A stretch of 64,000 bases of DNA from Acidaminococcus hominis (GTDB lineage: Bacteria; Bacillota; Negativicutes; Acidaminococcales; Acidaminococcaceae), in the NCBI RefSeq assembly GCF_021044795.1, contig NZ_JAJNOP010000011.1; one strand, given 5' to 3'. The notes under the pieces were generated by a model. It ran no database searches. It was not told the DNA's origin and saw nothing but the letters and a program-made list of their open reading frames with translations. The translations under genes and the position numbers were made by a program. Positions within the stretch are counted from its first letter, which is position 1; each line of letters starts with the position of its first letter. Shown one piece after another: positions 25,679-34,124 of this stretch.

Positions 25679-25709
25679 GCCTGGAACCGGGCAGATAAGG
25701 AGAGTGTGC

Positions 25710-26693
25710 ATGGCACCGGAAGAATTTGCCCGTTATGTGGCAGACAAGAAGAAAAAACTGCAGCAGGTAACGGCTGAGCCTGTCCAGCAGAAGGAAATCA
25801 ACTACGGTCAGCAGCTGCGCATAGAGCAGGAAGGCGTGGCTGTCACCGTAGCTTTTTATAATGGAAAGAAAGGGCTCAAAATCGTCTGGGGCGGCAAGGA
25901 GTCCCCTCTGCGGCAGGTTTGTGAGGACTGCCTGTCGGGGTATGCGGTGACGCCCAAAAGCGTTGGCTCTACTACAAAAGAAGCGGTACTGGGCGGTCTG
26001 CGGGAAGAAACCCTGACCCTCCTGGCTGGCAAGCCGGGCTTTGATGGCTATTGGGCCGGCAGCGACGAGTCGGGCAAGGGGGATTTTTTGGGCCCTTTAG
26101 TAGTGGCGGCTGTGGCTGTGCGGGAAGAAACCGCCAGGCAGTTTCTGGAGTGGGGGATTCGGGACAGCAAGACCCTGACGGACGACAAAATCCACACGCT
26201 GGCAGAAAAAATCCGGGAGCATGCGGCAGGGTACTCTGTACTGACCCTGCGGCCCAAGTTCTATAACCAGCGGTATGCAGAGTTGAAAGCCCAAAAGCAG
26301 AATCTGAACCATTTGCTGGCCCACGGGCACGTGACGGCACTGGCCAAGGTGCTCAAGGAGTGCCCGGACTGTCATTTCGCCCTGGTGGACCAGTTCACCC
26401 GGGTTAATACCATTACCCGGGACCTGGAAGGGGCGTTCCCGGGACTGACGGTGTATCAGCAGCCCAGGGGAGAGCAGGACATGGCGGTGGCTGCGGCGTC
26501 CATTTTGGCCCGGGACCAGTTTGTCCAGGTGATGCAGCAGCTGTCGGAAGCGGCGGGCTTTGCCCTGCCCAAGGGCGGCGGTGCCCAGGCTACCAGAGCG
26601 GGAAAGAAACTGCTGGAAAAGTTTGGGGCAGAGCGGCTGGGAGAATTTGCCAAGCTGCATTTTGCCAATGCCAAGGAAGTGCTGGGAAAATAG
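25710..26693 (+). CDS. rnhC: Ribonuclease HIII
   Basis: The start is ATG 25710 after AAGGAGAG; the frame extends upstream inside the preceding gene without a site. The product has 327 residues. The N-terminal TBP-like substrate-binding domain covers about 1-85. The RNase H fold follows, with DESGKGDFLGPLVVA at 119-133 (Asp119, Glu120), RDSKTLTD, an ALVDQF segment with the third Asp, and the AAASILARD block. It cleaves RNA in RNA/DNA hybrids, removing primers and R-loops, and is typical of Firmicutes. Confidence 0.93.
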   Translation: MAPEEFARYVADKKKKLQQVTAEPVQQKEINYGQQLRIEQEGVAVTVAFYNGKKGLKIVWGGKESPLRQVCEDCLSGYAVTPKSVGSTTKEAVLGGLREETLTLLAGKPGFDGYWAGSDESGKGDFLGPLVVAAVAVREETARQFLEWGIRDSKTLTDDKIHTLAEKIREHAAGYSVLTLRPKFYNQRYAELKAQKQNLNHLLAHGHVTALAKVLKECPDCHFALVDQFTRVNTITRDLEGAFPGLTVYQQPRGEQDMAVAAASILARDQFVQVMQQLSEAAGFALPKGGGAQATRAGKKLLEKFGAERLGEFAKLHFANAKEVLGK

Positions 26694-26849
26694 ACGTGGG
26701 GAAGGTTTGATGCCCTGCAAACGAGAAGAGAAAAGAGGCCAAGTGTGTGCAAACAGCTGGGCGTCCTTTTGATATTTGCCGGAAATATAGAAATATTTTC
26801 CGTTGTGACAACAAATTTACGATTGTTTCTCATTTGGCTGCTATAGCTA

Positions 26850-26858
26850 TGGTATAAT
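26850..26858 (+). promoter_or_regulatory. Extended -10 promoter upstream of the membrane protein gene
   Basis: TGG-TATAAT, 57 bases before the chosen start. The region between 26694 and 26849 otherwise shows nothing distinctive. Confidence 0.5.
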
Positions 26859-26914
26859 AAAGAGATGAATCAATGAACATGACAAAAATAGGGGATTTCC
26901 CCTAAATACAGATA

Positions 26915-27937
26915 ATGGCAGGTTTTCGTACAATGAATAAAACTGTTTTTCGCGTGCTGTGCATTCTGTTTGTGGTAGTGGTCCTGGTTTCGGCTGGGGT
27001 TATCTACTTTACTTTTGATGTTTCGGCGCTGCGGTATCTTTCCACCTTTAAATTTTATTATGCCATTCTTGCTTTGTTGGTCCTGTCCATCGGCCTGTTC
27101 TTCGATGCCAGCCGGCTGATTACGCTGACCAAGATTTCGGGCGAGAAAATGGATTATACCCATGTGTACAATGCTGTATTCGCCAACTATTTCCTGGCCC
27201 TGTTGACTCCTGGCCAGGGGGGCGGCGGGATTGCCATGCTGCTGTTTATGAAACGGGCTGGGGTTCCCGTGGCCAAGTCCACGCTGATTATCATTGTGCG
27301 TACGGTAATGTCCATTTTGTTCCTGTTTCTGATGGTCCCTATTGTGTTTTATTTGGACCCGGAACTGGTTGGCTGGATGCCCAACAGTGTAATTGCCCTG
27401 GTCTGTGCGTTCTTTATCCTGACTCCTGGGCTTTTGTGGCATCTGGTGGTAACGGGCAAGATTGAGCACTGGCTGGTGCGTTTCTCCAAACGGTTTTCAA
27501 CCCGGGTGCAGGAAGCAATTTTCCTGGGCTACCGGGATTTCCAACAGGCTATTTTCATGATGCAGCAGCATCCGCTCCAGGTTTTCCGGGCCTTTATTGA
27601 GTCTGGTCTGAGTTTGCTGTTCATTTATTCCGTAGTACCGGTGTTCATCCGGGCCTTTGGCATTCACATTCCTCTGTCCGTAATTATGGGCCGGATGTGC
27701 CTGATCAACCTGATTCTGTACTTTACGCCTACTCCTGGGGGTTCCGGCGTGGCAGAAGGCGGCTTTTTGGTACTGTTTAATCCCATTTTGCCTCCGGGCG
27801 TCTCCGGGGTGCTGGCCGTACTGTGGCGTTTCTTCTGTGAATACATTCCCTTCAGCATTGGGGCTGTGCTCACCATCCGTTACTTCGGCGTGGATATTTT
27901 GACGCAAATTCGCAATAGGAGGAACCTGGATTCATGA
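26915..27937 (+). CDS. UPF0104 / LPG-synthase-TM-like integral membrane protein
   Basis: The product has 340 residues and about 8 membrane helices. An ATG at 26933 is an alternative start; neither has a strong ribosome site. The conserved block ANYFLALLTPGQGGGGIAML and the later LILYFTPTPGGSGVAEGGF are hallmarks of the lysylphosphatidylglycerol synthase transmembrane (flippase) family, also called AglD/UPF0104. The cytosolic aminoacyl-transferase domain of MprF is absent, so it is a stand-alone flippase-like unit that may move a lipid-linked substrate. It overlaps the epimerase gene by 4 bases, suggesting a shared role in envelope glycan or glycolipid assembly. Confidence 0.83.
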   Translation: MAGFRTMNKTVFRVLCILFVVVVLVSAGVIYFTFDVSALRYLSTFKFYYAILALLVLSIGLFFDASRLITLTKISGEKMDYTHVYNAVFANYFLALLTPGQGGGGIAMLLFMKRAGVPVAKSTLIIIVRTVMSILFLFLMVPIVFYLDPELVGWMPNSVIALVCAFFILTPGLLWHLVVTGKIEHWLVRFSKRFSTRVQEAIFLGYRDFQQAIFMMQQHPLQVFRAFIESGLSLLFIYSVVPVFIRAFGIHIPLSVIMGRMCLINLILYFTPTPGGSGVAEGGFLVLFNPILPPGVSGVLAVLWRFFCEYIPFSIGAVLTIRYFGVDILTQIRNRRNLDS

Positions 27938-28863
27938 CAAATATTCTGGTTACTGGCGGAGCAGGGTTTATTGGCTCCCATGTGGTTGCCTTGCTGCTGA
28001 AGCAGGGGTATGAAAAGGTATGCGTGCTGGACAATCTGTCCACTGGTAAAAAGGAAAACGTTCCCGCTGCCGTGCCCTTGGAAGTCCTGGACATCCGCAG
28101 CCCAGAACTTGAAGCCTTTCTCCAGAAACAGCAGTTTGATGTGGTAATCCATCTGGCGGCCCAGACCATGGTGCCCTTTTCCATGGCCCATCCGGATCTG
28201 GACGAAGCCATTAATATTTCCGGGATGGTGCATCTTTTGGAAGGCTGCCGGAAAAGCGGCGTGAAGAAGATTATTTTCTCCTCCAGCGCAGCCATTTACG
28301 GGGATAACCAGAACCTGCCCCTGAAGGAAACGGAAGCTCCGGCTCCCACGTCCTTCTATGGGCTCACCAAGGCGGCTGGGGAGCAGTACATCCGGCTGTA
28401 CGAAAAGGCTTTTGGCCTCAAAGGCATCATCTTCCGCTTTGCCAATGTATACGGGGAGCGGCAGGGTGAAACTGGCGAAGGCGGCGTCATCAGCATCTTC
28501 GCCCAAAAGATTGCCAAACAGGAAGCGGTTTCCATTTTTGGGGACGGGAACCAGACCCGGGACTTTGTGTACGCCGGGGATATTGCCCGGGCCATTGTAC
28601 TGGGAGTGGGCTATGAAGGCTCTGGTACCTTTAACGTTTCCACCAACCAGGAGGTCAGCCTGAACCAGTTGATTGCAGCCCTGGAAAAGGTTACCGGCAA
28701 GAAGCTCCAGGTAAACTACGGACCCGTACGGCCGGGAGATATTTATGCTTCCGTATTGTCCCACCAGGCCATTGTAGAAAAACTCAACATGACGGAGTTT
28801 ACCCCTCTTGAACAGGGCCTGGCCAAAACCATGGCCTATTTTCAACGCCAGTACGGCAAATAA
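27934..28863 (+). CDS. NAD-dependent nucleotide-sugar epimerase (GalE-like SDR)
   Basis: The product has 309 residues, an extended short-chain dehydrogenase. Features are VTGGAGFIGSH with the NAD loop at 8-14, VLDNLSTGKKEN, HLAAQ, FSSSAAIYG, and the catalytic Tyr142/Lys146 pair in FYGLTKAAGE. RFANVYGERQ and the RDFVYAGDIA segment follow. This matches UDP-glucose 4-epimerase and related UDP-hexose(NAc) epimerases; the precise sugar is not determinable. ATGA overlap couples it to the flippase-like gene. Confidence 0.88.
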   Translation: MTNILVTGGAGFIGSHVVALLLKQGYEKVCVLDNLSTGKKENVPAAVPLEVLDIRSPELEAFLQKQQFDVVIHLAAQTMVPFSMAHPDLDEAINISGMVHLLEGCRKSGVKKIIFSSSAAIYGDNQNLPLKETEAPAPTSFYGLTKAAGEQYIRLYEKAFGLKGIIFRFANVYGERQGETGEGGVISIFAQKIAKQEAVSIFGDGNQTRDFVYAGDIARAIVLGVGYEGSGTFNVSTNQEVSLNQLIAALEKVTGKKLQVNYGPVRPGDIYASVLSHQAIVEKLNMTEFTPLEQGLAKTMAYFQRQYGK

Positions 28864-28904
28864 TCAGCTACTAATTGAATGAAGGAATCCGGAGGTTTGG
28901 ACCC

Positions 28905-29876
28905 ATGAAAAAGTTTAGCGTATTTTGTCTCTTGCTGTGCCTGCTGCTTTTAGGCGGCTGTGCCGGCAGCAGCCAGAGCAGGGATAAAATGCAGAACAAG
29001 ACCATGCGTCTGGCCACCGGCCAAAGCGGCGGTGCCTATGCGGGGCTGGGGGATGTTTTGACGCCCCTGCTGAACCAGAACATGAAGGGCGCTGCCGTTA
29101 AGACTGTAGAAACCAATGGTTCTGCAGCCAATATTGAGCTGCTGCGGCAGAAACGGGCAGAGCTGGCCCTGGTGCAGGGTGATGCGGCCTACGGGGCCCA
29201 TACCGGGACGGAATCCTACCAGAACCGGAAAATGAGCAATCTCCAGGCCATCGGCACCCTGTTTGTGGAGCCGGTGCAGATTATCACCTACGATGTGACG
29301 GGAATCCGCAAACTGTCCGACCTGAAGGGGAAAACGGTGTCCGTAGGAGCAGCTGGCTCCGGCATGGAAAGCAACGCCCAACAGGTACTGGCTGCTGCAG
29401 GCATTACCTATGATGACCTGAATATCCAATATCTATCTGTAGCGGATACCCTGCGGGCGCTGAAGGAAGGCACGGTAGATGCGGCGTTTGTTACGTCGGT
29501 GCTGCCTACGCCGGCCCTTCAGGAATTGTCCCGGCAGCGGCGGCTGGTATTTGTACCGATAGCGGGCCAGGCCGCAGAAGAATTGTTGCGGAAGTACGAT
29601 TTTTATCAGGAACTGGTGATTCCTGCGGGAACGTACGCTAACCAGACAGAAGCCTGTCCTACGGTGGCGGTGGAATGCCTTTTGGTGACCACCGATGGTA
29701 CCAGCAAGGAAAACGCCCACAAATTGGCGGAAACCCTGTACGACCACTGGAATGAGCTGCGCCAGCAGTTCCCGTATCTGCCGGAACGGTCCCTAGAAAA
29801 TATTTTACAGAATACGGAAATTCCCCTGACACCGGGAGCAGAGCAGTTCCTGACGGAAACCGAAGCCAAACAATAA
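28905..29876 (+). CDS. TAXI-family TRAP transporter solute-binding lipoprotein
   Basis: The start is ATG 28905 after GGAGGT at about 28891; an upstream in-frame start lacks a site. The product has 323 residues. A lipoprotein signal ends LLLLGGC with the lipidated Cys20. The mature part has the TAXI signature LATGQSGGAYAGLGDVL, TNGSAANIELL, AELALVQGD, KGKTVSVGAAGSG and GTVDAAFVTS. TAXI proteins deliver substrates such as glutamate or other carboxylates to a fused DctQM permease. No TRAP permease is present in this window, so it may be an orphan binding protein. It is preceded by an epimerase gene only 41 bases away. Confidence 0.87.
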   Translation: MKKFSVFCLLLCLLLLGGCAGSSQSRDKMQNKTMRLATGQSGGAYAGLGDVLTPLLNQNMKGAAVKTVETNGSAANIELLRQKRAELALVQGDAAYGAHTGTESYQNRKMSNLQAIGTLFVEPVQIITYDVTGIRKLSDLKGKTVSVGAAGSGMESNAQQVLAAAGITYDDLNIQYLSVADTLRALKEGTVDAAFVTSVLPTPALQELSRQRRLVFVPIAGQAAEELLRKYDFYQELVIPAGTYANQTEACPTVAVECLLVTTDGTSKENAHKLAETLYDHWNELRQQFPYLPERSLENILQNTEIPLTPGAEQFLTETEAKQ

Positions 29877-29898
29877 TCCAACGTTCAGGAAAAGTAAT

Positions 29899-29927
29899 TT
29901 GCAAAACGGGCTCCAACACTGTATAAT
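29899..29927 (+). promoter_or_regulatory. Promoter of the RNase J gene cluster
   Basis: TTGCAA (29899-29904), 17 bases, TATAAT (29922-29927). This gives a leader of about 150 bases before the start at 30085. Confidence 0.75.
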
Positions 29928-30021
29928 GAACAACAAGAGACTAGACCTATCGGTTTCGAAAAAGGGCCAAATGTTCGGAATCGTAGGGAATACGGGAAGA
30001 GAATCAAATAGTTTCGTTTGT

Positions 30022-30047
30022 TGGAGTATGGACGAAAATATACTCCA
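30022..30047 (+). promoter_or_regulatory. Hairpin in the RNase J mRNA leader
   Basis: TGGAGTAT (30022-30029) pairs with ATACTCCA (30040-30047). It lies 25 bases before the AAGGAGGTG ribosome site, with no T-tract, so it is not a terminator. RNase transcripts are often autoregulated through leader structures; here that is inference only. Confidence 0.4.
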
Positions 30048-30084
30048 GTATTTCTATATGTAAAATAAATAAGGAGGTGTCTTT

Positions 30085-31752
30085 TTGAATAAAGGACAAC
30101 AAAAGAAGTTAAGCATTATCCCCTTGGGCGGTCTGGGAGAGATTGGCAAGAATATGACCGCATTTCAGTACGGCAATGATATGATTTTGGTGGATGCTGG
30201 TTTGGCATTCCCCGATGACGATATGCTGGGCATTGATCTGGTAATTCCCGATACCACTTACCTGCAGGAAAACAAGGACAAGTTCAAGGCCATTTTCCTG
30301 ACCCACGGTCACGAAGATCACATCGGCGCTCTGCCGTATATTATGAAGGACTTCAGCGTGCCCGTCTACGGAACTCCCCTGACCCTGGGAATCCTGGCCG
30401 GCCGTCTGAAGGAAAATGGTGTCAGCGACAGCAAATGCAAGGTGGTAAAGCCGGGCAACTCCGTACGGGCCGGCGCCTTCCGGGTGGAATTCATCCGGGT
30501 AAACCACAGTATTCCTGATGCCGTATGTCTGGCCATTCATACGCCTATCGGCGTGATTGTTCACACTGGCGACTACAAGTTCGACCAGACCCCTGTGGAC
30601 GGTCAGGTGGCTGACTATGCAAAACTGGCGGAAATCGGCAATAAGGGCGTACTGCTGCTGCTGTCCGATTCCACCAATATTGAACGCACGGGCTATACGC
30701 CCAGCGAAAAAAGCGTGGGCAAGACCCTGGATGAACAGTTCAGACTGGCCAAGAACCGGGTCATTGTTGCCACCTTCTCTTCCAACGTACACCGGATCCA
30801 GCAGGTCGTTGACGCAGCTGTCATGACCCGCCGGAAAGTCGCTGTAATCGGCCGCAGCATGGTCAACGTAGTGAATATCTCCATTGAAATGGGATATCTA
30901 AACGTACCGGCCGGCGTGCTGATCGACATTGACGAAGCGAAAAACTACGCTCCCCGTCAGATTGCTATTATCACCACGGGCAGTCAGGGTGAACCGATGA
31001 GTGCCCTGACCCGGATGAGCAACAGCGACCACCGGAAAGTCTCCATTATGCCGGGGGATACGGTCATCATTTCCGCAACGCCTATTCCCGGCAACGAAAA
31101 GGGCGTAGCCCGGACCATCGACAACCTGTACAAACAGGGTGCTGAGGTGGTTTATGGCAAGGAGCAGGGCATTCACGTGTCCGGCCACGCCAGCCAGGAA
31201 GAAATCAAATTGATGCACCGGCTGATCCGGCCCAAGTTCTTTATGCCCGTCCATGGCGAATACCGCCATCTGGTAAAGCATAAGAAACTGGCCATGCAGC
31301 TGGGTATGCCTAAGGAAAACATCGTCATTGCCGAAAACGGCTCCGTAGTTGACGTAACCCCCAATTCCATCGGAATCAGCGGGAAGGTAACTGCCGGCAA
31401 GGTATTGATTGATGGTCTGGGTGTAGGTGACGTAGGCAACGTGGTTCTCCGTGACCGCCGCCAGCTGTCCCAGGACGGCATCCTGATTGTGGTGGTTACC
31501 ATTGACCACAGCAACTACCGGATTGCTGCCGGCCCGGATATTGTTTCCAGAGGCTTTGTGTATGTACGGGAATCTGAGGAACTGATGGAAGGCGCACGGG
31601 ACAGAGTGCTGAGTACCCTGGACAAGTGCCGGGAAAACAACATCACCGAATGGTCCGCCCTGAAATCGGCGGTACGGGATTCCTTGGGCAAGTATCTGTT
31701 CGAAAAGACCAGAAGACGTCCGATGATCCTGCCTTTGATTATGGAAATCTAA
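30085..31752 (+). CDS. Ribonuclease J
   Basis: The TTG start at 30085 has AAGGAGGTG about 8 bases upstream. The product has 555 residues, the standard length. The metallo-beta-lactamase core starts IPLGGLGEIGKN and holds the zinc motif HGHEDHIG (74-81). The beta-CASP domain carries SDSTNIERTGYT, ATFSSNVHRIQQ and TTGSQGEPMSAL, with HVSGHASQEE and the PVHGEYRHL block. It performs 5'-3' exonucleolytic and endonucleolytic mRNA decay and rRNA processing. First gene of a co-directional cluster leading to ftsK. Only one copy is visible, so J1 versus J2 is not assigned. Confidence 0.95.
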   Translation: MNKGQQKKLSIIPLGGLGEIGKNMTAFQYGNDMILVDAGLAFPDDDMLGIDLVIPDTTYLQENKDKFKAIFLTHGHEDHIGALPYIMKDFSVPVYGTPLTLGILAGRLKENGVSDSKCKVVKPGNSVRAGAFRVEFIRVNHSIPDAVCLAIHTPIGVIVHTGDYKFDQTPVDGQVADYAKLAEIGNKGVLLLLSDSTNIERTGYTPSEKSVGKTLDEQFRLAKNRVIVATFSSNVHRIQQVVDAAVMTRRKVAVIGRSMVNVVNISIEMGYLNVPAGVLIDIDEAKNYAPRQIAIITTGSQGEPMSALTRMSNSDHRKVSIMPGDTVIISATPIPGNEKGVARTIDNLYKQGAEVVYGKEQGIHVSGHASQEEIKLMHRLIRPKFFMPVHGEYRHLVKHKKLAMQLGMPKENIVIAENGSVVDVTPNSIGISGKVTAGKVLIDGLGVGDVGNVVLRDRRQLSQDGILIVVVTIDHSNYRIAAGPDIVSRGFVYVRESEELMEGARDRVLSTLDKCRENNITEWSALKSAVRDSLGKYLFEKTRRRPMILPLIMEI

Positions 31753-31793
31753 GTCTTAACTAATTCAAAACAAATCTTCAGGAAGGTAGAAGC

Positions 31794-34124
31794 GTGGAGA
31801 ATAAAGGAAAACACGGGAGAAAAAAACAAACGAAATTTGATTTTACCATCAATCGGGAAGTGCTGGGGATTCTGCTGGCAGCCTTTGCCGTCTTTTTGGC
31901 GGCGGGGCTGGCAGGTCTGAATATCGGCAGCCTGGGGGCTTATCTGCTGAAGGTCCTGGTATATGCCCTGGGTGTGGGCAGCTTCCTTTTCCCCCTGTAT
32001 GTGGGTGTTATGGGCCTGGCGTTTATCATCAACCATGAACACCTGCGGTTTTCCCGGAAATTCTTCACCCTTCTGCTGTTTCTTATTTCTATCCTATCCC
32101 TATGGCATGTGTACCACACACCGGAGGGCTCGGAACTGATTCCTGAGTATCTTATGACCGGTGGCGGCCTCTTGGGAGGCGCCATCGTGTTTGTTTTTAC
32201 GAAAATATTGGGCCGGGTGGGTACGGTGATTCTCTTGAGTGCCAGTGCCCTGACGGCTTTGGTCCTCACCGGGAAGTTCTCCCTGAGCAAGCCGCTAAAA
32301 ACGGCGGGCACCATGGCTGCCGAAGGAGCCGAAACTGCCGCCCAGAAATGGGAGGAAATGCGGGAACGGCGCCGGGAAAACAAGCATTCTTCTTTCTATA
32401 ACCAGGAAGAGGACGGGAAAGAACTGCCTCTGTTCCCGGGACGCCAGGAAGAAAAACCTGCGGAGGAGCCCAAACTGACCTTTGCTGAACGGCTGAAAAA
32501 GGCCAGCAGCGGTCCTCTCCTGAAGTTCCAGAGGGAGCAGGTGGCTGCGTCCCCTTTGCCGGAACCGGCTTTTGCGCAGGCTTCTGAACCCTTTGGCGGC
32601 GAACCGGAAGACTCCGGCGAGTTTACGGTGCCGGAAAAGGACGGGGACAGCGGGGAAGAAAGCAACTACACCTTCCCGCCCCTGGATTTGCTGAACAAGG
32701 AAAAGCCCGTGAACAAGCGGAATTTCCAGCAGGAAATCGAGACCCAGGGTGGGACCATTGAGCAGACGCTCCACGACTTTGGGGTGAATGCCGCCCTGGT
32801 GAACGTGACCAAGGGACCTTCGGTCACCCGGTATGAACTGGAACCGGCCCCCGGGGTGAAGGTCACCAAGATTCAGAACCTGGCGGACGATATTGCCCTG
32901 AAGCTGGCTGTGTCCAGCATCCGGATTGAACCCATTCCCGGGAAGGCCGCTATCGGTATTGAAGTCCCCTCCCAGACGGTGGAACCGGTAACCTTCCGGT
33001 CCATTGTGGACTGTCCCGAGGTGAAAAACGCCAAGGGTAAGCTGTGCATTGGACTGGGTAAGGATATTTCCGGCCACGTGGTGGTGGCGGACCTGAGCCG
33101 TATGCCCCACCTGCTGATTGCAGGCTCTACGGGTTCTGGTAAATCCGTCTGCATCAACACCATTATTGCCGGGCTGCTGTATCGGTGCAAGCCCGAAGAA
33201 GTTAAACTGATCCTGGTGGATCCCAAGGTAGTGGAACTGACCAACTACAACGGGATTCCCCATTTGCTTACCCCTGTGGTGACCGGTCCTAAGCAGGCCG
33301 CTTCTGCCCTGCACTGGGCGGTGGTGGAAATGGAACGGCGCTACAGTCTGTTTGCCAAAACCCAGGTCCGGAAAATCGATGACTACAATGCCATTGCAGA
33401 ACCTGGGGAGAAGCTTCCTTTTATTGTAATTATCATTGACGAGTTGTCCGATCTGATGATGGTGGCAGCGGTGGATGTGGAAGATGCCATTTTGCGTCTG
33501 GCCCAAAAGGCCCGGGCGGCAGGCATCCATCTGATCCTGGCCACCCAGAGACCTTCCGTGGACGTGCTGACCGGTACCATCAAGGCCAATATTCCTTCCC
33601 GGATTGCCTTTGCGGTTTCCTCCCAAATCGACAGCCGTACCATCCTGGACGCCAGCGGGGCTGAAAAGCTGCTGGGCCGGGGGGATATGCTGTTCTTCCC
33701 TACAGGGGCCAACAAGCCTCTCCGGGTACAGGGAGCCTTTATTACGGATGATGAGCTGAACCGCATCGTCGACTTTATCAAAGCCCAAGCCATTCCGCCT
33801 GCCTTTGCGCAGGAAGTAACTACCCAGGAATTGGCTGGAGATAAAAAGAACGCCGGTAATTCCGGTGATGAAGATGCTGAAGATGAACTGTTTGAAGATG
33901 CTGTGCGGCTGGTTATGTCCACCCATCAGGCTTCGTCCTCCATGCTCCAGCGGAAGTTCCGCATCGGGTATACCCGGGCGGCACGGCTGGTAGATGCCAT
34001 GGAAGAAAAGGGCATTGTTGGTCCGGCGGATGGCAGCAAGCCGAGAGCGCTCATTATGAGTCCGACGGCAATCGAAGAAAGATTCTTTACCAAAACGTCT
34101 AAGAAAGAGGCCAACCTATTATGA
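31794..34124 (+). CDS. ftsK: DNA translocase FtsK/SpoIIIE
   Basis: The start is GTG 31794 with a GGAAGG site. The product has 776 residues. Four membrane helices (about 20-170) anchor it at the septum, followed by a charged linker. The motor then starts around 300, with Walker A GSTGSGKS at 444-451, IIDELSDLMM (Walker B) and ATQRPSVDVLTG. A C-terminal gamma winged-helix domain (LFEDAVRLVMSTHQASSSML, then MEEKGIVGPADGS) reads oriented KOPS/SRS sequences. It pumps chromosomal DNA through the division septum. It overlaps rodZ by 4 bases. Confidence 0.95.
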   Translation: MENKGKHGRKKQTKFDFTINREVLGILLAAFAVFLAAGLAGLNIGSLGAYLLKVLVYALGVGSFLFPLYVGVMGLAFIINHEHLRFSRKFFTLLLFLISILSLWHVYHTPEGSELIPEYLMTGGGLLGGAIVFVFTKILGRVGTVILLSASALTALVLTGKFSLSKPLKTAGTMAAEGAETAAQKWEEMRERRRENKHSSFYNQEEDGKELPLFPGRQEEKPAEEPKLTFAERLKKASSGPLLKFQREQVAASPLPEPAFAQASEPFGGEPEDSGEFTVPEKDGDSGEESNYTFPPLDLLNKEKPVNKRNFQQEIETQGGTIEQTLHDFGVNAALVNVTKGPSVTRYELEPAPGVKVTKIQNLADDIALKLAVSSIRIEPIPGKAAIGIEVPSQTVEPVTFRSIVDCPEVKNAKGKLCIGLGKDISGHVVVADLSRMPHLLIAGSTGSGKSVCINTIIAGLLYRCKPEEVKLILVDPKVVELTNYNGIPHLLTPVVTGPKQAASALHWAVVEMERRYSLFAKTQVRKIDDYNAIAEPGEKLPFIVIIIDELSDLMMVAAVDVEDAILRLAQKARAAGIHLILATQRPSVDVLTGTIKANIPSRIAFAVSSQIDSRTILDASGAEKLLGRGDMLFFPTGANKPLRVQGAFITDDELNRIVDFIKAQAIPPAFAQEVTTQELAGDKKNAGNSGDEDAEDELFEDAVRLVMSTHQASSSMLQRKFRIGYTRAARLVDAMEEKGIVGPADGSKPRALIMSPTAIEERFFTKTSKKEANLL

